DNA of 64,000 nucleotides from assembly GCA_946407065.1 (NCBI GenBank), contig CAMJMQ010000001.1, positions 217,428 through 281,427 of the forward strand, in the 5' to 3' direction. Source of the DNA: an uncultured Clostridia bacterium (lineage in GTDB: Bacteria; Bacillota; Clostridia; Oscillospirales; Acutalibacteraceae). The translations under genes were made by a program, and so were the position numbers. Positions 1 to 8,745 of the stretch are shown here, piece after piece. The notes under the pieces are model-generated. The model was not told the DNA's origin. It ran no database searches and saw nothing but the letters and a program-made list of their open reading frames with translations. How positions within the stretch are numbered: position 1 is the stretch's first letter; every line of letters begins with the position of its first letter.

Positions 1-357
1 CAAAACCATGCCCAAGATTTATATAAAACTTATTGTTTCCATCATCTTCAAATCCAAAAAAAGACTTGCAATCCAATAAAGAATCAAAATTCTTTATTAC
101 TTGTACATCAGTATCCAAATATATACCACCATGATGATAGATAATATCTACGCGTGCATAATCAGGAACAAATCCCCACTTTTTTGCTTCATAGGCATCT
201 TTCATATACTGATTCTTTGTGAAATCATAATTATTCTCATTCCATTCTATAATTTCATAATCAGGGCAATACTTTTTCCAACTCGCTATGCACTTTTTTA
301 CTGAAGTTGGCAAAGGATTTCCGCCTACCCAACAGTAATGTATCTTTTTTGGTATCA
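1..357. repeat. Direct repeat, copy A (pairs with 7081-7437)
   Basis: Bases 1-349 are identical to 7081-7429. There is one mismatch at 350, then identity to 357, where the copies part at the start codon. The repeat continues past the left edge, so its full length is unknown. Confidence 0.97.
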
Positions 358-358
358 A
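1..358 (-). CDS. Glycosyltransferase with DxD sugar-binding motif, 5' part only
   Basis: This is the N-terminal 119 codons of a glycosyltransferase that runs off the left edge of the window. It carries the IPKKIHYCWVGG start and the YHHGGIYLDTDV block, where the DTD metal and nucleotide-sugar site lies, typical of the Gly_transf_sug (DxD) family that decorates surface glycans. The DNA is identical to the 5' end of the intact gene at 6650-7438, except that the start codon here reads TTG instead of ATG. A good ribosome site (GAGGTGG) sits just upstream in sequence not shared with the other copy, so translation from TTG at 356-358 is plausible. It follows the epimerase gene by about 23 bases and is probably in the same transcript. 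Whether the 3' half is complete cannot be seen. Confidence 0.8.
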   Translation of the reverse strand, partial: MIPKKIHYCWVGGNPLPTSVKKCIASWKKYCPDYEIIEWNENNYDFTKNQYMKDAYEAKKWGFVPDYARVDIIYHHGGIYLDTDVQVIKNFDSLLDCKSFFGFEDDGNNKFYINLGHGF

Positions 359-381
359 AAAACCACCTCGTTATTTTCATG

Positions 382-1329
382 TTATTTTCGTTGCTTTTGT
401 TCAATTAACCATTGCATTGTACGCTTTATTCCATTTTCAAATGAAACTTTTGGTTTAAATCCTGTGTGATACGTCAATAAAGAACTGTCTATTATTTTAT
501 ATTTATCAAGACTGATTGCGGAAGCCTGATGTCCACCAAAGTCCAAACATATTTTTTGGTTAGTGTATTGATTAACAATTTTCTCAATTATCACCAAATA
601 CTCTTTTAATGGTCTAAACTTCCCAGTGGTAATACTATATTCACATCCATTTTTCCCATAAACGGCAATTAGATAAAGTGCATGAACAACATCGCTAACA
701 TGCAACAGTTCATATAATTGTTTTCCCGATGATACACTTGGTATTTTTCCATCTAACATAGTTGAAATTACATAGCTAACCAAACGATTAGAAGTATCAT
801 ACTCACCATATGTATTAAATAATATAGGGTTAAAGTATTCAATATTATACTGTGCTGCTAAAGTCTTGCCCATGGCATGCAATGACAATTTAGCAGATTT
901 ATAGTAATGATTGGTTTGGTCGAAAGGATAATTATTAAATAATTCAGTAATAAGCTCTATTTCATGTATGCTTCCTGTACATATAAATCGCTTTACATTC
1001 ATAAAATGAGCAGCCTCAATCAGTTTTATACCATATAAAACATTATTTAATTGTGTTTCATATAATAAAGAAGTACCCATTGTTGAATTGCCCATCCATG
1101 ACAAATGAAATACATAATCGATACTAGTTTCATTAATTATTTTTGGTAGATAATAATAGTTTTCCATATCACAATTGATAGGAATTATTTTCTCGTCTTC
1201 GAGCATCCATTTGTCAGCAACAGCTTGCTCTCGTATTATTGCATATACTAACAAATCGTTTTTTCGCAATTCTCTAATTAACCAAGTTGCTAAAAAACCG
1301 TTTGCTCCTGTTACAATTGCTTTATTCAT
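382..1329 (-). CDS. NAD-dependent epimerase/dehydratase (extended SDR), nucleotide-sugar modifying
   Basis: This is a 315-residue extended short-chain dehydrogenase. It has an N-terminal Rossmann motif (TGANGFLATWL, residues 7-17), a catalytic Ser in the CTGS stretch near residue 112, and a YKSAK catalytic pair (YxxxK) near residue 142. It lies 9 bases downstream of CDP-glucose 4,6-dehydratase, after the cytidylyltransferase. It therefore probably reduces or epimerises the CDP-4-keto-6-deoxyglucose made by its neighbours, to give a CDP-6-deoxyhexose. That product assignment is inference. No CDP-4-keto-6-deoxyglucose-3-dehydrase (DdhC type) lies in the window, so a 3,6-dideoxy sugar is not supported here. 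The start is an ATG near the end of the upstream gene. Confidence 0.8.
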   Translation of the reverse strand: MNKAIVTGANGFLATWLIRELRKNDLLVYAIIREQAVADKWMLEDEKIIPINCDMENYYYLPKIINETSIDYVFHLSWMGNSTMGTSLLYETQLNNVLYGIKLIEAAHFMNVKRFICTGSIHEIELITELFNNYPFDQTNHYYKSAKLSLHAMGKTLAAQYNIEYFNPILFNTYGEYDTSNRLVSYVISTMLDGKIPSVSSGKQLYELLHVSDVVHALYLIAVYGKNGCEYSITTGKFRPLKEYLVIIEKIVNQYTNQKICLDFGGHQASAISLDKYKIIDSSLLTYHTGFKPKVSFENGIKRTMQWLIEQKQRK

Positions 1330-1338
1330 ATTATTCTT

Positions 1339-2409
1339 TCATTGAATCGAATTCCACTTACTTTGATAATCGTTAATTTGCCTAATCATACAATTATACA
1401 CATCTTGATTATCGTCCCAGCATTTACTCCATTCTACAACTTTATCTATTGCTTCGGATAGTTTCCATACAGGGTGCCACCCAAAACGAGATTTGATTTG
1501 CGAACAATCAAGTTTGAGAAAACCAGCCTCATGAGGACCTTCTTGTTTTTGAGTTTTCCATTCTAAGCCTTCTCCCCAACTATTTACAAATTGCTCAACT
1601 AAGTCCCCCGTCCGATAACATCCATCATCATCAGGGCCTACATTATAATATCCTTGATATTGATTATCACTATACTGCTTACCAGCTATCATTAAATATG
1701 CAAACAAAGGTTCCAAAACATGCTGATATGGTCGTATAGAATATGGGTTTCGCACAACAATTGGCTGATGTTTTATGGCAGATTTAACACAATCAGGAAT
1801 AATCCTATCTTTAGCAAAATCTCCTCCACCTATCACATTACCTGCTCTTGCTGTTGAAATTGCTATATCTGTATTCTGAAAAAAACATTTTTTATATGAA
1901 TGCGTTACAAGTTCTGAACATGATTTCGAATTGGAATATGGATCATATCCATCCAATTCATCATTTTCTCTATAACCCCATGTCCATTCTTTATTAAGGT
2001 ATACTTTATCGGTAGTTACATTCAAAAACGATTTTACAGTCTTTGAATTCCTAATACATTCTAATATATTTACCGTTCCCATAACATTGGTTTCATATGT
2101 CAATAGTGGATTTAAATAACTCTCTCGAACCAACGGTTGAGCTGCCATATGAAATATTATTTCGGGTTTTTCTTTATCAATTGTTTGTCTTAGCGTATTA
2201 TAATCCCTTACATCTCCATTGATAGAATTTACTTTATTCCCCATACCTACTAACTCAAACAAAGATGGATTAGTAGGAAAGCCATTACTATAACCAATTA
2301 CATTTGCTCCAACAGACATCAAAATAGCACATAGCCATGTACCTTTAAATCCTGTATGACCAGTAACAAATATTTTTTTTCCTTTATAAAAGTTAATATC
2401 AAAAGCCAT
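1339..2409 (-). CDS. rfbG: CDP-glucose 4,6-dehydratase
   Basis: This enzyme converts CDP-D-glucose to CDP-4-dehydro-6-deoxy-D-glucose in the cytoplasm, the second step of CDP-deoxysugar synthesis. The protein is about 356 residues, the usual family length. It shows the GHTGFKGTWL Rossmann loop near the N-terminus and the YSNSK catalytic motif (YxxxK). The start chosen is the ATG that overlaps the stop of rfbF (TAATG), giving MAFDINF; a longer reading that begins seven codons earlier inside rfbF is less likely. The gene is translationally coupled to rfbF, and the pair is the standard CDP-glucose branch. Confidence 0.9.
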   Translation of the reverse strand: MAFDINFYKGKKIFVTGHTGFKGTWLCAILMSVGANVIGYSNGFPTNPSLFELVGMGNKVNSINGDVRDYNTLRQTIDKEKPEIIFHMAAQPLVRESYLNPLLTYETNVMGTVNILECIRNSKTVKSFLNVTTDKVYLNKEWTWGYRENDELDGYDPYSNSKSCSELVTHSYKKCFFQNTDIAISTARAGNVIGGGDFAKDRIIPDCVKSAIKHQPIVVRNPYSIRPYQHVLEPLFAYLMIAGKQYSDNQYQGYYNVGPDDDGCYRTGDLVEQFVNSWGEGLEWKTQKQEGPHEAGFLKLDCSQIKSRFGWHPVWKLSEAIDKVVEWSKCWDDNQDVYNCMIRQINDYQSKWNSIQ

Positions 2410-3191
2410 TAATCTTGCCACACTTTCCATGGAGCTTTTTTAGAAGCCCATAAATTCTCTAAAATATCTTTCTCTCGTGTTGTATCCATACATTGCCAGA
2501 ACCCACGATATACATAGCTCATCAACTGATTATTCTCAGCTAACTTTTGCAAAGGTTGCTTTTCAAAAATCGTGTTATCATCCTCTAGATAATCAAAAAT
2601 ATCGGGATTTAGAATCATATATCCAGCGTTTATAGGTGCACTATCAGACATATTTTTCTCTCTAAAGGATTTCACAGCATTATCACCCCCAATATTCAAA
2701 ATACCCTTCGATGGTTCTAACATAGTTGCTGTTAATGTTGCGATTTTCCCATGTGACCTATGAAATTTATTGAGTTCAATAACATTGACATCGCATACAG
2801 CGTCGCCATATGTCATCATAAACGGTTCATTCCCAATATATTTTTCAATCCTTTTTATTCGTCCGCCAGTCATAGTATTTATTCCAGTATCAACTACCGT
2901 TACTTTCCAAGGTTCGCAATGTTGATCGTGAATAGTCATATTTTCTTGCCCGTTTGTAAAATCGAATGTCACATCACTATTCCTAAGAAAATAATTTGCA
3001 AACCATGTTTTTATAACATCTTGTTTATAGCCTGCGCAGATAATAAATTCGTTGAATCCAAAAAACGAATATCCTTTCATAATATGCCATAGAATAGGCT
3101 TACCCCCTATTTCTATCATCGGTTTGGGTATAAATCGAGATTCTTCCGATATTCGCGTCCCAAATCCACCCGCTAAAATTACAGTTTTCAT
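2409..3191 (-). CDS. rfbF: Glucose-1-phosphate cytidylyltransferase
   Basis: This enzyme makes CDP-glucose from CTP and glucose-1-phosphate. It has 260 residues, the normal size. The N-terminus has the nucleotidyltransferase loop LAGGFGTR followed by the IPKPM sugar-phosphate binding block. The start at 3191 is set by a strong ribosome site (AGGAGG) seven bases before the ATG; the reading frame extends 13 codons further upstream, but there is no ribosome site there. Its stop overlaps the ATG of the CDP-glucose dehydratase. The gene upstream is a CDP-glycerol-type transferase, so the two do not obviously share a substrate beyond the CDP carrier. Confidence 0.9.
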   Translation of the reverse strand: MKTVILAGGFGTRISEESRFIPKPMIEIGGKPILWHIMKGYSFFGFNEFIICAGYKQDVIKTWFANYFLRNSDVTFDFTNGQENMTIHDQHCEPWKVTVVDTGINTMTGGRIKRIEKYIGNEPFMMTYGDAVCDVNVIELNKFHRSHGKIATLTATMLEPSKGILNIGGDNAVKSFREKNMSDSAPINAGYMILNPDIFDYLEDDNTIFEKQPLQKLAENNQLMSYVYRGFWQCMDTTREKDILENLWASKKAPWKVWQD

Positions 3192-3208
3192 AAATCCTCC
3201 TAGCAATA

Positions 3209-4465
3209 CTAATCTAATGAGTTTATCCAATTGTATAGTCGTTCACAGTTATTCTCATCTTTATAATGAATAACTTTTTCTAGAATCCGTTTTCTTTCGT
3301 CAATGAAACTATCCTTACCCTTAAGTGATTCAGTAATGAAACACTTTAATTCATCTAATTGATGTATTTTTTCCCCGGGCATTTCATCTAAAGGATTATC
3401 ATATACAAATCCCCTTGAATACTTTTCAATATCAGAAACCATAAAGCCAATAGGTCTATTGACAAATAAATAATCATAAAATACAGAAGAATAATCAGTT
3501 AACAAAATATCAGCATTTGTAATCAATTGATTAATGCGTATATCAGCATATAATAGGTCATCATTCGTAAAATAAAAAATATTTGTTAAATTCATCTGTT
3601 TCAACAAAGAAACATCTTGTAAAGGATGAATTTTTACGATAAGAAAACAGTTCTCCCGCTGTAAAAAGTGATCTAAATCTAAAAGCTCATCTATTCTATG
3701 AATTACATTTATAGAAAAAGCGTCTAAAGATTCACTATCCTTAAAATTCTTTGCTTGTTTAAATGTTTCCATAGATAGAATGATTTTTTGATCAATATAG
3801 TTTGGTATTAATCGATCAACAACAATATCCTTACAAAACAAATCATCTATTCTCGGAACGCCTAAACCGATGATTATTCTTGGATCACAATTAAATGACA
3901 TAGCAATAAAAGGCGCAGTATAGCTGCAAGTACAGATTGCATAATCAAAAGCCTTTATTGATGTAACTGATATTCCTTTCATCTGTGAGATACCATGCGA
4001 AACATTAATAACAATTTGCTTCTCCCTCCAATTTGTAAACCAATATGGATGAGAGAAAATAAACCACTTTGATGTACCTAAAAAATAATTTAGCTTTATT
4101 CGATTAACTAATTTTGAATTATTTCTATTAAAAAACAAAACATTTTTAGTTCCAAAGTGTTCATTACAATAATCCACTTTATTAACTAACCAAATAGCTT
4201 TATGTTTGTTCAGAAAGTCCGTTTTATTTTTTATATATTCATAAAAAACACGTGGATTATCTGCAAAATCACTTTCACATTCAAAAACAATGTTTTCCTT
4301 AATAGGCAAGTGCTTTTCTACAAAAAAAACAGCATTCGAAATAATATCCAAGAAGCCAGAAAAGATTATATGAATCGACCCTACTAAGCAAAAAAAATAA
4401 TATTTTGTTCCGTTTATAAAACCATTATATTTATATCGTTTCTTTATCTTTTTTAAGTAACTCAT
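3209..4465 (-). CDS. CDP-glycerol glycerophosphotransferase family protein (TagF-like)
   Basis: This is a 418-residue protein of the family that moves glycerol-phosphate, or another alcohol-phosphate, from a CDP carrier onto a wall-glycan chain at the membrane. The C-terminal half has the conserved NVSHG histidine stretch near residue 155 and the TDYSSVFYDYLF block near residue 320. The N-terminal half, with a hydrophobic stretch near residues 25-50, probably meets the membrane. The ATG overlaps the stop of the upstream ABC ATPase (ATGA). A second, diverged member lies at 7449-8714. The polyol or phosphonate actually transferred cannot be read from the sequence. Confidence 0.82.
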   Translation of the reverse strand: MSYLKKIKKRYKYNGFINGTKYYFFCLVGSIHIIFSGFLDIISNAVFFVEKHLPIKENIVFECESDFADNPRVFYEYIKNKTDFLNKHKAIWLVNKVDYCNEHFGTKNVLFFNRNNSKLVNRIKLNYFLGTSKWFIFSHPYWFTNWREKQIVINVSHGISQMKGISVTSIKAFDYAICTCSYTAPFIAMSFNCDPRIIIGLGVPRIDDLFCKDIVVDRLIPNYIDQKIILSMETFKQAKNFKDSESLDAFSINVIHRIDELLDLDHFLQRENCFLIVKIHPLQDVSLLKQMNLTNIFYFTNDDLLYADIRINQLITNADILLTDYSSVFYDYLFVNRPIGFMVSDIEKYSRGFVYDNPLDEMPGEKIHQLDELKCFITESLKGKDSFIDERKRILEKVIHYKDENNCERLYNWINSLD

Positions 4466-5754
4466 TTAGTTTCCTTCCATTCAGGTATTACATGATGTCC
4501 CCAAGCGTTATGGTTCCAAACAAAATTATTCAGTTGATTCCTAGTATATATAGTAAATCCTACTGCCTTTGGTACATAATCATGCCTTATTTGATTGCCA
4601 AGATTATCAGGTTCAAATGCAACAATCTGCATAATATAATCACCCGGTGCCACTTGTGATACATCAAGTTCATAACAACGTTTATATGATTCTCCGCCAA
4701 CACATTCAACCGGTAAGCTTTCAGTTGTACCAACTGCAGATCTGTCCGGCGACAACACAGTTGCTCTAAAACAAAGTTTTTTTACAGATTTAATACAATC
4801 ATATTCCAAGGAGAAACTTAGTTTTTCACCAAACTGAATATCATTGCTTTCATTTATAACATTTAGATAGTTAATTCTTATATCAGCAGTAATCCATGGA
4901 TCATATTTCCTAACAGTAAAGTCATTGTGTATTAGTTTTTCTTTGGCATCGCCTAAGTATAATTCAATGGCCTCCTCAACTTCTCCTTCAAAAACAACCT
5001 TTCCTTTATCCAAAACAATACATCTATCGCAAAGTTGACGAATGGTATTCATGTTATGAGATACATACAAAACCGTTCTGCCATCTTCTTTTGCTGCCTC
5101 TCTCATTTTAGTTAAGCACTTTTTCTGGAACGCCATATCGCCAACCGCAAGTACCTCGTCCATAATCATGATTTCAGAATCAAGGTGTGCTGCAACTGAG
5201 AACGCAAGCTTGACAAACATACCGCTGGAGTAACGCTTTACAGGAGTATCAATAAAGTCTCTTACTTCAGAAAACTCGATGATCTGCTCCATTTTAGCGT
5301 CGATTTCCTGCTTTGTCATACCGAGAATAGCGCCGTTCATATAGACGTTTTCGCGACCGGTTAATTCCCCGTTAAAACATGTACTAACTTCGAGCATAGA
5401 AGCGATACGACCATAGATGTCAATTTCACCTTCTGTAGGCGCGGTTACTTTGGAAAGAAGCTTAAGAAGTGTACTCTTTCCTGCGCCGTTGCTACCGATA
5501 ATACCAACAGCTTCACCTTGATAGATTGTCAAATCAATGCCATTGAGAGCCATGAAGGTTTGTCCTTTAATGCGCTCACCTTCACCGATTTTTGTGTTGG
5601 GATCTTCTTTACCGCGCACACGTGCCCACCAGCTCTGCAAATCCGCTTGCAGAGTACCGCCGCCGATCTGACCGATCAGCAATATCATGGAATATAGAAT
5701 AATCAGCAGATAACACCCTTTTATCTGACAAATAGCCACACTCTGCGTAATCAA
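4462..5754 (-). pseudogene. Second Wzt/TagH-like ABC ATPase, N-terminus lost in a recombination
   Basis: From position 5670 leftward this matches the intact ATPase at 12752-14026 at about 80% or better. It keeps the Walker A (GSNGAGKST), the signature (YSSGM), Walker B (IMIMDEV) and the C-terminal Wzt-type glycan-binding domain. The first ~25 residues of the ATPase are missing. In their place the frame runs into an unrelated aldolase fragment, read out of frame. A normally invariant stretch, EVGTGFNPEMTGREN in the intact copy, reads EVSTCFNGELTGREN here, with loss of two glycines and a proline. The lost first strand and these changes suggest a non-functional or altered copy. An internal ATG start is possible but would still lack the first strand of the fold. 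The downstream TagF-like gene is coupled to its stop. Confidence 0.72.
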
Positions 5755-5868
5755 CTCTTGATTCGTTTAATCTCCGTTTATGATTCGTATAATATTCTGT
5801 TGTCCAAAACACCAATCATTGCAGTATCCGCCATCACGCAGAGTGCAATCTAATACTTTAATTGACAT
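5671..5868 (-). pseudogene. Aldolase (DRE-TIM/HMGL-like) N-terminal remnant, frameshifted and truncated
   Basis: After an ATG at 5866-5868 the frame reads MSIKVLDCTLRDGGYCND, the classic start of the DRE-TIM metallolyase/aldolase family (TLRDGG with the metal-binding Asp). About 33 codons on, an extra GA turns GGATTAAAC into GGAGATTAAAC and brings in a stop. In the restored frame the family sequence continues (VDYAECGYLSDKR). The gene is cut at 5670, where the ABC ATPase copy begins. Only about 65 of some 300-500 codons remain. Intact members occur in capsule clusters next to cytidylyltransferases, which matches the pseudogene just upstream. Confidence 0.8.
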
Positions 5869-5878
5869 AACTCTTGCA

Positions 5879-6550
5879 TTAAATCCATTCTGTATAGTTA
5901 TTTTCTTTCAAATATGTGTATACTGCATTGGCAATCATAAAATCTTCAGGTTCATCTATATCAAGTGACTCGATTTCAGAAACCTCTAAAAGATACGGAT
6001 TCACTCCAATGCGGCGATGCATATCTTGTATAACTTGTTTCTTGAAGATATACAGTCCGGTTGTCTCCTTAAAATAAGGCTCCATATCCTGCGTCCTCGG
6101 GATAGTTTCAGGATTGTAATTAACCGGTTTTCCCTTTTGCCATAAAAAGTCCTGTAACTTCGTTACAGCAAAGGAAGAATCATATTCACCGTTTTGGATT
6201 TCTTCTAGTGCCTGATCAATCGATTCCGATGTCAGAAACGGTGTAGTTGCGTGAGCTTGTACATACACATCTGCATCAATCTTCTCACTGAATACGCGCA
6301 TCATCTCAATAACATTTGCTTGTGGCGTATCGAACTGTTCGTCGCGCTTAAGGTATTTCACACCGGGTAACAAAAATTGCATTATTTACTCATTGCTGCA
6401 ATACACAAAAACATCATCAATGTTTTTGCAATTCAACAATTTTTTCTGAATCAAATGAATCAAAGGTGTGCCGTCACTAAACGGTTTCGTGTTTTTTCCG
6501 GGAGTACGAACATTATTCATTTTAATCGGAATGATTGCAATAACTCTCAT
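5879..6550 (-). pseudogene. Acylneuraminate-type cytidylyltransferase interrupted by an in-frame stop
   Basis: With the ATG at 6548-6550 and its ribosome site GAGGAG, the frame gives MRVIAIIPIKMNN, a CMP-sugar synthetase start. It continues to FVYCSNE, where TAA (6386-6388) interrupts; the same frame then runs on to the end (GVKYLKRDE, SEIESLDIDEPEDF). The joined protein would be 223 codons plus the stop, the normal length for a NeuA-like enzyme that activates an acidic sugar or related acid with CTP. The change is a single codon. An ATG lies two codons after the stop, so a 167-residue C-terminal piece could be made, but it would lack the nucleotide-binding N-terminus. The neighbour downstream is also broken, so this side pathway appears dead. 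Confidence 0.85.
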
Positions 6551-6649
6551 TAAAACATCTCCTCAACATTCTAGTTTTTCATTCTTCGTTTTAGTGATTC
6601 ATACCGCTTGTAACTTGTTTTTTGACAAGACGGTTTTACCGACATTCAA

Positions 6650-7438
6650 TCACTTCTTTATCTTTTTCTTAAGCTGCGTGTACTTTTCTTCTCCTAAAAT
6701 ATTAATTAAAATACGGTTTGGAAGATGTATTATTCTATCTCTTCTATAGATTCTTTTATACTGTTTCCATTCTGTTTTTTTACGGAATTTCTTTTCTTCA
6801 TCAAACCAACTGGCATCATAATGATGTATAGAGTAAGTGTTCTTGGTCAAATGTAATAAACCGGTAATAAAGCTTTTAGGATCAAAATAATCTCCCGGAT
6901 AAATAATGTTATCATTAATTGACTGATAATGATTGTCCATTACAAATCCATATTTTTCTAATACGGTTGAATTAAGGATTGGAGAAGGTGTTAAATTTTG
7001 ACTTCCATCAGGATTATAGAAGGATAACGCTTGATACGAATCCATAATATTTTTAAGTAAAGGATTTCCCTTTTCTCCTGCAAAACCATGCCCAAGATTT
7101 ATATAAAACTTATTGTTTCCATCATCTTCAAATCCAAAAAAAGACTTGCAATCCAATAAAGAATCAAAATTCTTTATTACTTGTACATCAGTATCCAAAT
7201 ATATACCACCATGATGATAGATAATATCTACGCGTGCATAATCAGGAACAAATCCCCACTTTTTTGCTTCATAGGCATCTTTCATATACTGATTCTTTGT
7301 GAAATCATAATTATTCTCATTCCATTCTATAATTTCATAATCAGGGCAATACTTTTTCCAACTCGCTATGCACTTTTTTACTGAAGTTGGCAAAGGATTT
7401 CCGCCTACCCAACAGTAATGTATCTTTTTAGGTATCAT
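6650..7438 (-). CDS. Glycosyltransferase with DxD motif, capsular glycan type
   Basis: This is a complete 262-residue member of the Gly_transf_sug family. The start is IPKKIHYCWVGG; residues ~83-99 hold YARVDIIYHHGGIYLDTD, in which Asp-Thr-Asp coordinates the metal and nucleotide sugar; a C-terminal basic tail follows. It would add one sugar to a lipid-linked glycan on the cytoplasmic face of the membrane. The start is an ATG with AGAGGAG upstream. It lies 10 bases from the TagF-like gene before it. The first 349 of its 5' bases are duplicated exactly at the left edge of the window. Donor sugar unknown. Confidence 0.87.
   Translation of the reverse strand: MIPKKIHYCWVGGNPLPTSVKKCIASWKKYCPDYEIIEWNENNYDFTKNQYMKDAYEAKKWGFVPDYARVDIIYHHGGIYLDTDVQVIKNFDSLLDCKSFFGFEDDGNNKFYINLGHGFAGEKGNPLLKNIMDSYQALSFYNPDGSQNLTPSPILNSTVLEKYGFVMDNHYQSINDNIIYPGDYFDPKSFITGLLHLTKNTYSIHHYDASWFDEEKKFRKKTEWKQYKRIYRRDRIIHLPNRILINILGEEKYTQLKKKIKK
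7081..7437. repeat. Direct repeat, copy B (pairs with 1-357)
   Basis: The same sequence as 1-357 in the same orientation, with a unit spacing of 7080 bases. It covers the 5' end of the intact glycosyltransferase gene and stops at its start codon. Confidence 0.97.
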
Positions 7439-7448
7439 TTTTTCTCCT

Positions 7449-8714
7449 CTAGTTATTTACACTGAATTCATGTAAAAGGATATCAATAAACTTTCGAGTG
7501 TTTTCTTGTTCTGCAGGATTAAACATACTATTTATTCTCTCTCTCTGCGTTGAAAACTTATCGATCTCCAAAGAAAAATCATTTAAAAACATCAGCAAAT
7601 CTTCATAGCAGAAGATACGCTCACCAGGCATATAGTCTTCAGGATTCTCTATATTATATCCACGTTTATAATCCAAAACGCTATTCATCAAAAATCCAAT
7701 TGGTCTATTCAACATTAAGTAATCCAAATACACAGATGACAAATCAGTGACAAGTGCATCACAACATCCCAGTAGCTCATACAATATAATTCTTTTTTCA
7801 AACAAATCCTTATTTACTAAATAATGGATATTAGTCAAGTCTATTCCACGAAGTATAGATAAATCTTGTAAGGGATGAATTTTCACTAACATATGCATTT
7901 TGTGTTGAAAAAGCCATTTATTTAATGATCGTAATTCATCTACACTTCTTATAACTTCTATAGCATACTTATCCTCAAGAGAACTATCACTCCAATTCTG
8001 AGCTTGTTTATATGTCGGCATACACATTATAACCTTCTCATTGGAATAATTTTCAAGTAGTGCTTGAAAAATCGATTCTTTTTTTCCTGTGAATAAAAGG
8101 TCATTTCGGGGATATCCACAAATAAACATCTTTTCATAAGGACACCCCCAAAAGCCTTGGTTAATTTTCTTACTTAATTCAGAAGTAACTAAAAGCCAAT
8201 CATAGGTATTTGATAAATCTTTAGCACTATGAGCTTTTCTCTTAAAAGAATTTCCATGTCCAATATTTACCACTACTTGATTATTTCTTTGTTTCCTAAA
8301 CCAGTATGGATGCGAAAAAATCAACCATTTTGATACCGCTAAATAATAATTTAGCGTTCGTATATTCTTGGTAGATAAATCATTCCTATTTAAAAAGACA
8401 ACATTTTTTTCACTATATAACTCTTTGCATTTTTCTACATTTTTTACTAGCCATATTATTCTGTGTTTATTATTCCATTTTGTTTTCAACAGGTATTCAT
8501 ATACTGCTCTGGGATTATCATCCATATCGCTTTCACACTCTAAGACGATATAATCTTTTAAATTAAGGTGTTGATAAAACTTGAGAAGCGTGTTTGTAGT
8601 TGTTTGTGATATTGTTTTACAAGTAATTCTGGACAAAACAACCATACAATGTCTGAGATAATGAAAAAAACCAATTTTCTTTGCCTTAATTAATCTTCGT
8701 TTCAAAGAGCCCAT
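7449..8714 (-). CDS. CDP-glycerol glycerophosphotransferase family protein (TagF-like), phosphonate-linked
   Basis: This 421-residue protein shares the family layout of the one at 3209-4465: an ECESDMDDN start of the conserved region near residue 57, NIGHGNSF near residue 150, and TDLSSVYLDYL near residue 335. It directly follows phosphonopyruvate decarboxylase (31 bases apart) and the two cytidylyltransferase fusions. One reading is that it transfers a CDP-activated phosphono-alcohol or phosphono-amine onto the glycan rather than glycerol-phosphate; this is inference from position only. The N-terminal stretch of basic and hydrophobic residues suggests membrane attachment. Confidence 0.82.
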   Translation of the reverse strand: MGSLKRRLIKAKKIGFFHYLRHCMVVLSRITCKTISQTTTNTLLKFYQHLNLKDYIVLECESDMDDNPRAVYEYLLKTKWNNKHRIIWLVKNVEKCKELYSEKNVVFLNRNDLSTKNIRTLNYYLAVSKWLIFSHPYWFRKQRNNQVVVNIGHGNSFKRKAHSAKDLSNTYDWLLVTSELSKKINQGFWGCPYEKMFICGYPRNDLLFTGKKESIFQALLENYSNEKVIMCMPTYKQAQNWSDSSLEDKYAIEVIRSVDELRSLNKWLFQHKMHMLVKIHPLQDLSILRGIDLTNIHYLVNKDLFEKRIILYELLGCCDALVTDLSSVYLDYLMLNRPIGFLMNSVLDYKRGYNIENPEDYMPGERIFCYEDLLMFLNDFSLEIDKFSTQRERINSMFNPAEQENTRKFIDILLHEFSVNN

Positions 8715-8745
8715 AGTTTTCCCTTCATAAACATTTTTACATGCA

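Noticed and set aside
382..3191. Complete 3,6-dideoxyhexose pathway
   Set aside because: Only CDP-glucose synthesis, 4,6-dehydration and one reductase/epimerase are present; the 3-dehydrase and its reductase are not in the window.
5609..5815. 68-residue minus-strand frame as a separate small gene
   Set aside because: It is the restored-frame part of the broken aldolase and then runs out of frame into the ATPase.
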